Positions 22,942 to 33,996 of a stretch of DNA of 64,000 bases are shown here, piece by piece. The translations under genes were made by a program, and so were the position numbers. The DNA is from Punctularia strigosozonata HHB-11173 SS5. Its lineage: Eukaryota; Basidiomycota; Agaricomycetes; Corticiales; Punctulariaceae. How positions within the stretch are numbered: position 1 is the stretch's first letter; every line of letters begins with the position of its first letter. The DNA lies in assembly GCF_000264995.1 (NCBI RefSeq), contig NW_006767444.1, positions 631,472 to 695,471 on the forward strand. Direction: 5' to 3'. The notes beneath the pieces were generated by a model. That model was not told where the DNA came from. It saw only the letters and a list, made by a program, of their open reading frames with translations, and made no database searches.

Positions 22942-23368
22942 ATCCTCGACGCTTCGTTTGGACTTCGGGTTCGATTCTGTTACCAACATATTGACCGGGG
23001 TGCGCGACGGACCTTGCCCCGCATCCCATCAGCGCTCCCGAGTCGCCTGTCGAGTATATGTACCTGGAGATCACGCCCTATCTTGTTCGCCTTCTCGGTA
23101 TCTGTTACGTCTCATCCCGTCTATCTATTAGTGTCTCGCGTCGATTACACTCACCTGTAATACTAGACGATGGTGATATCCATGTTATATTACTGTAGCG
23201 GCTCTGGATGAACCATTGTCTTTTCTGTCACGGTCTGCTCCAGTCTTCGCGTGAACTCAGGAAACCTGTCCCTCACAGGACCGCTGGCGAGCATACGGAA
23301 TGAGCAAAGGCACATATGTCTGCGATATGAATGAATACAAGTTGATTTTGCTTTCTGTAGCGACTGCT
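22942..23368. other. Convergent 3' region between HMG gene and amidohydrolase
   Basis: Holds the 3' UTRs of the two convergent genes. I see no other feature. Confidence 0.4.
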
Positions 23369-25094
23369 CTAATACGTCTGCACGTTCTTCCACGACAAAT
23401 CCGGCGTCAATCCAAGTCGGTACAAACGATTCGAATTGTGGAACAGGGCGTTCTCCACGACGGTTACGGCTTGACCCTCCGTGAGCTCCTTGCGAACAAC
23501 GTAATCGGCGAGTACCTGTGAACGAGCGCTTGTTCAGAGTTCGACTCCTTCTGGCGACAAGCACGGATGATCGCTACCTCGTATAGGGTGTCGCGCGCTT
23601 GTTGGGTTCCGAGGTAGAACGATTCAGGCCACCAATGTCCGTCGGCTGCAGGAATGCGACGAGATTAAACATCCCGCCAAGCAGTTGTCATGAGGGTTGA
23701 AAGCTCACTCGACCACAATATCTTGTTCGTAGGGCAGAGCTCGAGCATCTGGCGCACGACTTCGCGTTGACCGTCTGCGCTTACGAACGGGAATATCTGG
23801 GATAGGGATGGGTTTTAGCTCGGCCCCCGGGTGTGCCGTGCTACTTACCTCCCCAAAGTCTAGATAGACGTTGGCATACACGGCACTCAGGTAGCCCTGG
23901 ATGAAGGCGATGTCAATAAACGGAGGAAGCGTCGACCGATATTGCAGACGTACGGCTTCCCGCGTGTAAGGGTACGAAGAATGTAGAAGGACAAATTTGG
24001 TCTCCGGGAACGCCTTGATGAGGGGTTGCATGTGTGAAGGGGAAGAGAGGTTCAAGACGATGTCGTTATCGCCTAAGCCAGTATGGAACTGGACTGCCAT
24101 GGCGAAGGACATGAGGCGGAGGTGATGAGATCGAGGTGGGGCGAAGACACGTACTGGGCTTGCCACACTTCGCGGCAATTTTGCACGTCGTGACCACGAT
24201 CCAATCGTTGAGAGGTTTATGGGCTAGCCGGATAGGTTTGGAGGGGTCCTCGAGGTATGTTCCGATGACAGTGCCCAGAGCAGCGGCGATGCCTGCGGGA
24301 TCCACGGCCGGAGATATGGCGAGGCCGCCTCGATAGCATGCTACAGACTCAAGCGCTCCGCGTCAGGCATGCGGTACCGCAAGGTAGGTACCAGCACAAC
24401 TCACCTTGAAGCCAGCGACCTCGGGGTCTTCCGCACTGGCGGCGATGGAAGCGGCGAACTTGGCCTCGAGGCTTTCGAAAAGGGCCGCGCAGTCGAAGCC
24501 CGTAGAGGAGGATGTGACATGTTGGGCGTCTAACAGATCTTTGAGAAGATCCTGGTGACGTGTGCAATTGGTGGTCACTCGTTCGGATGTGAAAGAGTGG
24601 GTCGCATGACGGGCTCACCTGTGCAACGATTTCAACACGGACGATGCGTTTCGTGGCCGAGCGCGTGAACTGGTCGTGCCATTTGTAGTCCTCGCACATT
24701 TCCTGCACCCCGCCAAGCCCGTCATCGAGAAGGAGGCACTGGATGCCGGTCCGGTGCATGCTCAACTGCACGAGCTCGTCGTATGGGATCTTCTGGCGAG
24801 CAGCCTTGACGCTGTCCCAGGACGCGCCGTCCGGGAGCTTGAACAGAGGTGCGAGTTCCTTGGCAGCACGAAAACACGAGATCGTGTGCGGGGCGTCGTT
24901 GAGGAGAGCATCGCCCTCGGCCTCGGAGATGAGACCCTCGAACGGCACGGAGTCGCGATAAGTGGCCTTCAGCAGAGGGTGCGCTGCGCACGACGGCGAT
25001 CAGACGCAGATATTGCGCGAACCGGAGACGCCTTGCCGTGATCGTCAATTGCGGGGTAATGGGCACAGGCTTCTGCGAGAAGGGGGAACGACAT
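23369..25094 (-). CDS. Metal-dependent amidohydrolase (FluG N-terminal-like)
   Basis: Amidohydrolase-fold protein resembling the N-terminal half of FluG, without the glutamine synthetase half. It starts MSFPLLAEACAHYPAIDD, and the next residues HAHP form the H-x-H metal motif; this join needs a GC-AG intron (donor gcaagg). It continues LLKATYRDSVPFEGLISEAE, YDELVQLSMHRTGIQCLLLD and YKWHDQFTRSATKRIVRVE. Later come GLGDNDIVLNLSSPSHMQPL, KFVLLHSSYPYTREA, NVYLDFGE and DGHWWPESFYLGTQQARDTL; the Asp of the last motif fits the conserved metal-site position. The end is NSNRLYRLGLTPDLSWKNVQ. The substrate is unknown. It is divergent from the Argonaute gene, with 237 bp between the start codons. Confidence 0.8.
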
Positions 25095-25331
25095 CGCTGT
25101 CGATATGTAGATTGTAGATAGCGCTGAAGGGTCGCCGCCGACGAGTTTCCCATGCACATTGCACGCGATGTTGCTTCCAACCACGACTTCTGCGTCACTT
25201 GAAATTATATCAAGCTCTTGAACCCCGCTTTTCCGGATGGCTGATAATCAGGCCTTTCGATCCTCGAGAGCCCTCTGTTCATTGCGATCCGTCGCCCACA
25301 AGTTGCCCAGTCAATATCACTTCGTATAGTA
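25095..25331. promoter_or_regulatory. Shared divergent promoter, amidohydrolase and Argonaute
   Basis: 237 bp between two start codons facing away from each other. No clear TATA box is visible in either direction. The short distance suggests shared regulatory DNA, though this is inferred from spacing only. Confidence 0.4.
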
Positions 25332-28300
25332 TGGCTGCTCCAGGTCGTATGGCCAGTGGTACCCACGGCAAGGTGATAAAAATCAAAACAAACAGTTTTG
25401 TAAGTTTGCCGCGAAGCTGGATTTGTATTGCAAGCTATATTGACTTTGGAACTTACACTGTCTCCCAGGTGATTACACAGATGCCACAGAAGGCGTTTTT
25501 CCAGTATGACGGTATGTCGGAATTCAATCATGTTCAATTACCGGTTCACTGACGCTGACGGATGTCCCATAGCTAGTACGTCTCTAAGATTTGACCTTCC
25601 ACATTGAACTCATTCGTCGTTTAGTAATAACACCCAAGGTCCCTCGGCTGCCCCGGGGGAACCTTCAAGACTTGAATGTTCAAGCAACGAGGGATCGTAC
25701 CGATCTTCCTCCTCGCCAGAACCAAGAAATCATAAGCTACATTCAGCACAGAATGCACCCAGACGCCCTCGATGGAGCTGTCTTCGACGGAAAGCGCATA
25801 CTGTATTGTCCTAGAGAGGCGTGTGCTCCTTGTTTTATTACCTATCGCGCGTTCTTATGCTTTTGCGCAGCTCAACTTTCAAAACGTATGTCCCTAGCCA
25901 CTTGTGTTATTGAGAGGCTCACTCCGTTCTGATCGCCAGTGTACGGTCAACCTGAACACCAGGGAGCCGTCCTCGGATCGGTACATCTACGACGTAAAAC
26001 TTGTGCTTGTAAGGAAGATCGAACCAAGGTCAATACCGTCAGGGTATCATGCGACGATGCAACTAATATGAACCTAGACATTTGAATAACGTCCTAAGAG
26101 GTGGTCAGCACGATGGCATGACGTTGTCCATCGTTACGCTTTTGCAGGTGAGGTTGTTCGTGCAGGTCAAACATTCGCTGACGCTGTACCGTCAATCAGC
26201 TCATACTACGCCAAGACTCCACAATGCGAGAACTCATACACGTACATCTGTGCATAAGCTCATCGCGTGCTTGATATAGGAAACATCCGATTTTCACCAA
26301 GAGAGCGGTCTTCCCAGGGGCTCGGAGCGACATCAAAGATTTGCGGAACGGCCTTGTTGTTCATCGAGGGTATTTTCAGTAAGCAGGGGCTCCCTTATTG
26401 GCGGCCGGACAACAAGGACATCAAACTTACTTGCGTTTCTCAGATCTGTTCGTCCAGCGCCGAATCAGATGATTGTACAAGTCGATGTCACTCATAGCGC
26501 GGTGTGAGTGCTTGCTGTAACCGAAGTCGGAGCAAGCTTCCGGAACTCACCATCAACTTATAGCCATAAACACGGCAATATCATCCCCCTTGCGATGGAG
26601 TTCCTTCAAGCTCGCGACCCGCGGGATCTGGAAAATAAAATCAGGAATCCCAGTTCGCAGGAGTGGAAGAGGCTCTGTGCTTTCTTCAAGGGCCTCAGGA
26701 TGACATCTGACATGAATCCGAACATTCAAGCCCCCAGGGCCAGGCCGATCAAGAAACTTATACCTGCCGCTGGTGAGTCAATTTCCATTGCGCGCGGGAG
26801 GAGTGCTGATTGTGACTGCGGTGCAGGCTCCTACGAGTTTACCGCCGGCGAAGATATAATCACTGTCAACGTACGAAGTGTCCATCACAGCTTTATCCGC
26901 AAATCTAATCCAGATATGCCAGGAATATTACCATCGGATTCGTAACCGTTACCTGGAATTCCCCGGAATGTTCGGAGTGGTGGTAGGCAGGGATAGTGTT
27001 ATTCCAGCTGAGCACGTCATGATCGGTCTGGACTTCCATTTTTTATACTTCATATTAACGCTCATATGCGGCCTCCAGTGGAAGGGCAAATGTATAAGAA
27101 GAAGCTTCCGGCGGAGTTGATGCCCGATCTGCTGGGATTTGCGACCCAGAAGCCGGACATCCGTCTTGGGAAGATCACACAGGCCGTGGGCGGTGATGTA
27201 CGACATCTTCACTCCTTGCAGGCCATCATGCGCTGACATCTTCCCCCAATCCCGCCAGCTTCTTGGCTACAAAGGTCCTTACATGCGAGGGTTAATGATG
27301 AAGGTGAACCCCGAACCGATCCAAATACGTGGTACATGCAATTGGCTTTCACGGCGCCGACTATATCTGACTCGCTCTTTGGTAGGTCGGCTTTTGGAAT
27401 CACCGGCGCTGAGCTACGGAAGTAAGCCCCGGTTCCGAGTTGATCAGCTACATATTGCCCGTATTGACCCTCCATGGCGCAGATGAGACATTCGTACGTT
27501 ACCAAGTCTACGCTCTTGGGGCTGCCCAAGTTTTTTGACAGATAGAGCAGACTCCTAGAGACGGAAGTCAGTGCTATATATTCGCCTGCGGTCATTTTTG
27601 TGACATGAAAATAGGCTGGAATATGATTAGACGGGAACTCAAGCAACCGGGGATGATTCCGGCCTGGTGCGTAGCCAGGTTTGACGATCGACTGCAAGAC
27701 CAGGAGCTCCACGCGTTTCTCGGATCTCTCGTCCAAGCCTCAAACGCTTTAGGTGAGTGATTCCGCATTGCAAACGCCATAACACTAAATTGTTATCGCA
27801 GGGATCAGTACGTTTGACGTGTATTCGTGTTTCGACACTTGCTAGACCATTGTGTTCCAGAAATCCGTCAGAATCCACCACCAATCCGTCTTGGGGACGC
27901 CGGCAATGTCGCACAGGTTAGACTATTCTTGACCTTGATCCTGATCTTGACATCGATCCCCCTGACCTCTTTGTAGACGTTGATGGATGCCTGTAGAAGC
28001 TCCTGGCAAGGATTGAACGTGAATCCGAATGCTCAAGCTCCAACGATCATCATCGCAATTCTGCCCGACTTTTCTTCGGATGTTCATAGATCCGTGAAGC
28101 ACTGGGTAAGCTCGCGATTTCTCCCAGCATTACACTCACATGTTATGGTATATTCTAGGGAGATGCAAAGTAAGCCCCGGAGAACGGCGACGCATATTGA
28201 GTTTCTGACATTATTGATCTCTAGGAGGGTACGCGTGATGCGAACCTTACCAACTCCCAGCTGACCAGCATTCAGGGAGTCCCGACTCAATGCATCAACG

Positions 28301-30015
28301 CATCCACATTACGTAGAAATGTGGCGAAGTCCAATTCGTTGATTCAGTATACCACCAACATTGCGCTGAAGTATGTGCAAGCTAACATCGCTCGTCGGCC
28401 CCACTGAGTTTGCATGGCTCTGGCAGAATCAATGTCAAGATCGGCGGTGTGAATGCTCATATCGCGCCGTCGCCCTCGTATGTCCACGATTTCACTGGGA
28501 CAATGATCCTCGGTGGGGGCAGACCTTTCCCCAATATCATCGCGTGTAATGACATTGACAACGTCTCAGGAGCGGACGTCGGACATCCTGGACCGGGCAT
28601 CCAGCGACCGTCGATGGCAAGTGTGGTGTACTCCGTGCGTGCTCGTTGTCGTGGACGCAACTTTGAGCCTGATGGCGCAGCAGGTGGATGAGAACGCGGC
28701 CCGATATGGTTCGTTGTGCGAGATCCAGCATCCGCGAACGGAAATGATCGCGGACATGCATGCGATGGCCGCGGTCAGTGGTTCGCGGTGGCTGAGACGA
28801 TTGTTCGTCGAATGACTTGCATGCAACAGCAAGCATTGAAGAACTTCAACCGTTACTGGGAGTTCGGCCGTAAAGCTCCAGGCCGTTGGCCATTGCGGCT
28901 GGTCATGTATCGCGACGGCCTATCGGAAGGGTGCGATATTTACATGAAACCATCTCAGCTTGCTACTGACACCAGGTACCTCAGAGAATTCGAAGTGGTC
29001 GCCGACCAAGAGATAAAGGCTATCAAAGGTCAGACGTGTCCCTTCATGTATGAGTTCACTGATTGATACGCAACGTCAGCCGCGATTAGCGAAGTTTGGC
29101 AGGCGAAACAAATCCCGGCCCCAAAGCCGCCGTTGACGTATCTCGTGGTCGGTAAACGGTGAGCCTATGAGATCGCCATCAGGTACGGGCTGACGTCGAC
29201 CGCGACATCTTCAGTCACCATGCTCGGTGTGTCTCGTTGTCCGCCAACCATGTGATTGACACTCAACTTTTGCACGCGAACCTAAAAGGTTCTTCCCCGA
29301 GACGGAACAGGACAGAGACAAGAGCGGCAATGTTAAAGCAGGCCTCGTAAGAGCAAGCGTGAGACGGCTTATGATTGTTACTTATCTTCAGCTAGGTCGT
29401 CGACGAAGTACTCAGCGACCCTACCGGCTTTGACTTCTACCTGCAGTCCCACGGGGGACTTCTGGGGAGTACGTCCTTCGCCTCTCATTGCCTGACTGAT
29501 ACACCCGATCGACAAGCCCTCTTGCAGCTTCTCGACCTTCGCACTACACTTTACGCCTGAACGAGATCGGCATGGACGCTAATCAGCAAGTCTGTCCTGT
29601 TCGAGGGTGTGATTCGTAGTTATTCTGATCGTCTTCCCCATAGGCTGCAGCGGCTGACGTTCGCGCTCTGCCACGTCTACGCGCGCTCGACGCGCTCGGT
29701 CTCCCTGCCCGCTCCCGTATATTGTGAGCCATCGTCTCTTAACGCTGACCCACGCGACTCACGCTCATCCCGCTTGCGCCAACACTAGATGCCGATGTAC
29801 GTTCGTTTTCGCGGGGCTCTATACCTCGCACCCTTTCTCACTCACGATACACAAAGCTCGTCTGCGGCCGGGCCGCGTTTCATTTCGATCGCGACCTGAA
29901 CTACGAGACGGACACGGTCGCGAGCGGCGAGTCCGGCGAGTTCGACCTCGCGCGCTGGAAGAGCGGGTTCGACGGACCCAAGGGGAACCAGGCCACCAGC
30001 TTCTATTTCATGTGA
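25332..30015 (+). CDS. Argonaute (RNA silencing slicer), copy 1
   Basis: Core RNAi protein that binds small RNAs and cuts target RNA. It starts MAAPGRMASGTHGKVIKIKT, followed by the N domain (QKAFFQYD, ITPKVPRLP, DALDGAVFDGKRILYCPREA). A PAZ-region exon reads SYEFTAGEDIITVN and a linker-2 segment GRLLESPALSYG. The MID domain holds GWNMIRRELKQPGMIPAWCV and APTIIIAILPDFSSDVHRSV. In the PIWI domain the first catalytic Asp is in MILGADVGHPGPG, the second in RLVMYRDGLSEG, and the His in [19 protein letters not shown]; the glutamate-finger region was not resolved. The end VYYADLVCGRAAFHFDRDLN and final YFM are typical. It has about 20 short introns, including a predicted 8-nt microexon (29789-29796). 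The PIWI motifs join in frame, so it looks active; some N-terminal joins are unverified. Confidence 0.88.
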
Positions 30016-30602
30016 GGCCCACACTCTCGAGGGCGAAAACGATCTGGCCTGCCTCGCTTTTTGTGCTGTTACGACTGCGCGGCGACGGCGATCCTGATTT
30101 TTTTTCTTTGGTGTACAATGCGGGTACTGTTGCGGTGCTCTACATTGCCTTCCCCTTCCCGCTGATCGCTCGTGTACGATGCTACGACAAGGCCGAGAAA
30201 ACGAGCGCTACCAATGTATTCAGTTGTACAGATACACTCACGATGATGTTTATCCGTGCGCTGCCCGCCCCATACGGGCCATGCGTACGCAGAACTCGTG
30301 AGCGTATGATAGCAGCAGTAATCTGATTGTAAGCATACTAGTAGTAGGATCACGCACAGGGAGACTCGGCAAATATCACTCCCGCCTTGCCCGACTGCGG
30401 GCGGCGCTGATAGTCGCGACGGTCATTCCATCCGGTGCCTTGCAGCTTGCCTCCGCTTGCCATCACTCAAGAGGATTGTTACTTTCCGTATCATCACACG
30501 ACCAGCGCTGGCCGCTCGTTCCCCGCCGTCTCTGACGACGACGACGACGACGACGACCTCGCCGACGCTGACCTCCACGGCCAACGACAAAGACCGACAG
30601 GG

Positions 30603-33350
30603 ATGGGCCTCTTCTCCTTCCTCTCCTCTCGGCGCCCAACCGCGGCGAGCTACATCCCGCTGCCCACCCTCGCCTCCTCCTCGTCCTCCTTCGGCTCGCC
30701 CTCGCCGCCCTCCTCCCCGCGCCCGCGCCCGCGCTCCGGCTCTCTAACCCTCCCACTGGCCCACTCTCCCGCCGCGCGCTCGTCCCTCAACCTCTCGCCC
30801 AGCAGCCGACGCACCCTCGTCCGCATCCTCGTCCACCTCTCCCCCTTCCGCCTCGTCGTCCTCGCCGTCTTCCTCCTCACCGCCGGCCACTGGTACTCCA
30901 TCTCCTCCTCTTCCTCCTCCGCTTCGCCGAGCACATCGCCCACAAACGAGGAACTGGCGACGCTCATAGCGGACGACAAATGGCACAAGGTGTTCGAGGA
31001 CCAGAGCCCCGGCCAGGGCGACACGCGCGTGCTACCTATGCGGGTCTACGACCGGATGTCCGATGCGTGTGTGAAGGAGTGGGTGATCACCCACCGTTGG
31101 GGGGCTGCTTGTCGTGGGACGGATCTCAGCGAAGGGTACGCCGTCGACGGCGTATGGGCCTGGGTCAATGGCTCGTACGTATCTCCTCTTTAGCTTCATC
31201 TCAACCAACGTGCTAACGGACCTGTGATAGTGACCCAGCACAGGTAGCGTCAAGAAGAGCATACAAGCCCACTGGCACGCCTCTCAAGATAGATGCAGAC
31301 CACCGATACGCAGATCATAACGAGCTTCTATACTCGATGCGCTCCTTCCTAGCCTCTGTAGGCCCCTCCGTGTTACAAAGGTTCGCCACTCCTCCCTTTT
31401 AACCTACCAACCGAAGCTGACAACTTGATTTTTCAGGTTACACATATTAGCTAGCGCCTATCCTCTCGACGAACAAAAAGTCGGCGACGGCACGAAGATG
31501 GTCGGCCAGATACCAGCCTGGCTATCGAAACCCGCAAGCGTACGCACCGACGAAGGTCCCATCATCCTCCACCACGGTCAGTCTAACCCATTCGACACTA
31601 ACATTCTCCGCATCTGACGCATCTTTCAGACTCCTCCTACTTCCAGCCCCTCCCGATCCCTCCAAACACCTCCATGTCGGGCGAAGAAGTCGACGCCTGG
31701 CGGCATGCCACTCTCCCCTCTTTCAACTCGCTCGCCGTCGAGTCTCAGCTTCCCAACACGCCTGCGCCCCTCTCCGACACGCTCGTCTACCTCAACGACG
31801 ACTTCATCACCCTCCGGCCGAACACGCCCGCGGACTACACCTCCCCGCTCTTTGGCCCTCTGCTGCGCTCGCTCACGGACCTCTCCTCGCTCTACCTGCC
31901 CTCCGAGTATCCGTTCCAAAGGCTGTGGAATCCCGCCGGGGAGGAGGTCGGGATCAAGCGCGCGGCGTGGGTGCTCGGCCGGCGCTTCGGGATGCGCAAG
32001 GTGCCGTACATCCAACACCACCCGCGCACGCTCGTCAGGCCCTTGCTCCGCGAGGCCGCGCTCGCGTTTCCCGGCGCGTTCGGCGACACGGCGAAGGCGC
32101 GGTACAGGGCGCAGCAGGACGTGCCCCCGAGCGTGCAGCCGTTCGCGCTCGCGAGCTGGTTCGTCGTCCAGCGCCACCGCGAGGCGCTCCTGTGGACGTG
32201 GGCCGTCGCCAAGCACGGCGGCCTGTCCGGCACGCTCACCCCGGAGATCAAGGACGCGATGTGGGCCGACGTCGTCGGCGCGGGCGAGCGCGACGCGGGC
32301 GCGAGCAGCTTCGCGGTGAAGGCGCCCGCGCGCGAGCCGGTCGAGAACACGGGCGCGTTCGTGCGCGCGGCCGAGGGCGGGCCCGGGGTGCACCCGCCGC
32401 TGAACGCGCAGTACTCGTTCAGCGCGAAGGACGGGTACGCGCTGCATTACGTCGATCGGCTGTGGTGGTGGGATCTGCCGCGCTCGGGATACCCGGACCT
32501 GACGCGCGCGGTGTCCCCCGTGTACGCGAGCTCGGGATCGAGGAAGCCGGAGAGGAACGCGGACGGCTCGATCCGGTACAAGGTGGACGAGGGCAAGCGG
32601 CTCCGGCTCTGCACGCTCTCGCGCTCGACGTGCCTCAAGCCGGGCGTGGAGGAGCCGGCGGAGGAGCTGTTCAAGCGGATCGCGTTCGAGCGCGCGTCGG
32701 ACTGCGGCGACTGCGCGATCGCGGCGCTCGTCGGCGCGAGCGGGCTGAGCGGGATCGAGGCGTTCATGCCGCGCGAGGGCGCCGTCGTCCCGAGCGGGTA
32801 CGTCGCGCACCGCGAGGCCGAGTTCGGCGCGGTGAGGAGGGTGGAGAGCAGGGTCGCGCATCTGCCGGTGACGAGCGAGTGGAGGGAGACCGATTTCAGG
32901 CTCGGGGCCGTGCTGGCGCAGGCGGGCTACGGCGGGCCGCGGTACGGGGGAGGCGAAGGGGGGGAGGAGAGCGAAGGGGAGGAGATCGATCTGCGGGCGT
33001 GGACGGCGCGGCTCGTGCAGCGGTACCAGTACGTGATGGGCTCCGCGCCCGCGGAGCTCTTCAAGCTCATGTACCCGGACAAGGTCCGCGCGCGCCTCGA
33101 CCGCGCGTCGAAGGAGATGAAGTCGCACCGCGCGCAGCTCGCCGCGCACGAGCAGGAGCTGGAGGACATCGACGCGCGCGACGGGTGGGCGAGGGGGCAG
33201 GCGGACGGCGCGCCCGACGGTGGATTGACGTTCTTGTGCCTGAACGACGATATCGTGAAGGGCAGGAAGGAGATCGACGGGATGTTGAGGGCGTGGTTTG
33301 AGGAGCACTGGCCGGAGAGGATGAGCGACGAGGTGGAGGAGGTGTATTAG
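30603..33350 (+). CDS. Stealth-family sugar-phosphate transferase (Xpt1-like), type II membrane protein
   Basis: Related to the Stealth CR1-CR4 family, which includes cryptococcal xylosylphosphotransferase Xpt1 and animal GNPTAB; these move a sugar phosphate onto glycans in the secretory pathway. The start MGLFSFLSSRRPTAASYI leads to a Ser/Pro-rich cytosolic part and one membrane anchor, RLVVLAVFLLTAGHWYSI. CR1 is VDGVWAWVNGSDP across an intron; CR2 holds RYADHNELLYSMRSF and TLVYLNDDFITL. The CR3-like segment is VPYIQHHPRTLVRPLLREA and the CR4-like segment FLCLNDDIVKGRKEIDGMLR at the end. Three introns lie in the first third; the rest is one long GC-rich exon. An upstream in-frame ATG at 30435 adds an acidic poly-Asp tract and is an alternative start. 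Donor sugar and acceptor are inferred from Xpt1 only. Confidence 0.8.
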
Positions 33351-33996
33351 CCCCCTTGCTGGACCTCTTTTTGCGACATCTGCCAACTTCAAGAGGGGGC
33401 CCTATGTTGGGCGACCCGACGAAGTGCTCGAAATAGCCCTTCGGGGGAATGGGCATACGCTGTAGCGCCTGGCCGGGGTCATCTGCGTGCTTGCGCATGT
33501 GGTCCTCCGGGGGCGCCTGCTCCATTGCACATACACCTCACACCAGTCTGTATCATCTAGATCAATCTTGCTGTGCCTCCGCGTCGTATACTTCCTCGCC
33601 CTCACCTCACTCTCCCTGTTTATTATTACTCGCATGTTCTGCCGCATTTTCTCCCCCATTCTTACCTTATAATCTCACCTGCACGGACCGTCTGTCGCCC
33701 ACCCCGGAATCTCTATAGGAATACCAATACAACCAGTTGCCATTGAATTATAATCGGTCTCTACCAAGTAGTACCCGAGCTAGCTAAGGAGAGGGTGGGT
33801 AGTTTGTGAGTGTGCTGTTGCTGTTTCTACAGTCCGCGGAACGCGCTATCTACAGTCCGTCAGAAGGCGGTTGGGATCCCTGGCAACGGTCGCATTGTCG
33901 CAGTCGAAAAAAATTTGCAAGTGCAAAGTGCGCCCCCAATCGAGTGGCGAAGAGAAAAAACGGGCCTGCCTGGACAGAAGTCGTACCAACCTCGCA
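33351..33996. other. Convergent 3' region
   Basis: About 650 bp between two convergent genes. It is rich in pyrimidine runs and short open frames without family resemblance. I see only likely 3' UTRs. Confidence 0.4.

Noticed and set aside
30535-30565. GAC-repeat tract as a microsatellite of interest
   Set aside because: It encodes a short poly-Asp run only if the upstream start is used; otherwise it is a common simple repeat in a 5' leader.
31626-33392. Very long open frame (588 codons) on the minus strand, and a 458-codon frame on the plus strand, over the Stealth gene
   Set aside because: Both are Arg/Pro/Ala-rich by-products of GC-rich codons of the real gene in another frame; neither shows any domain.
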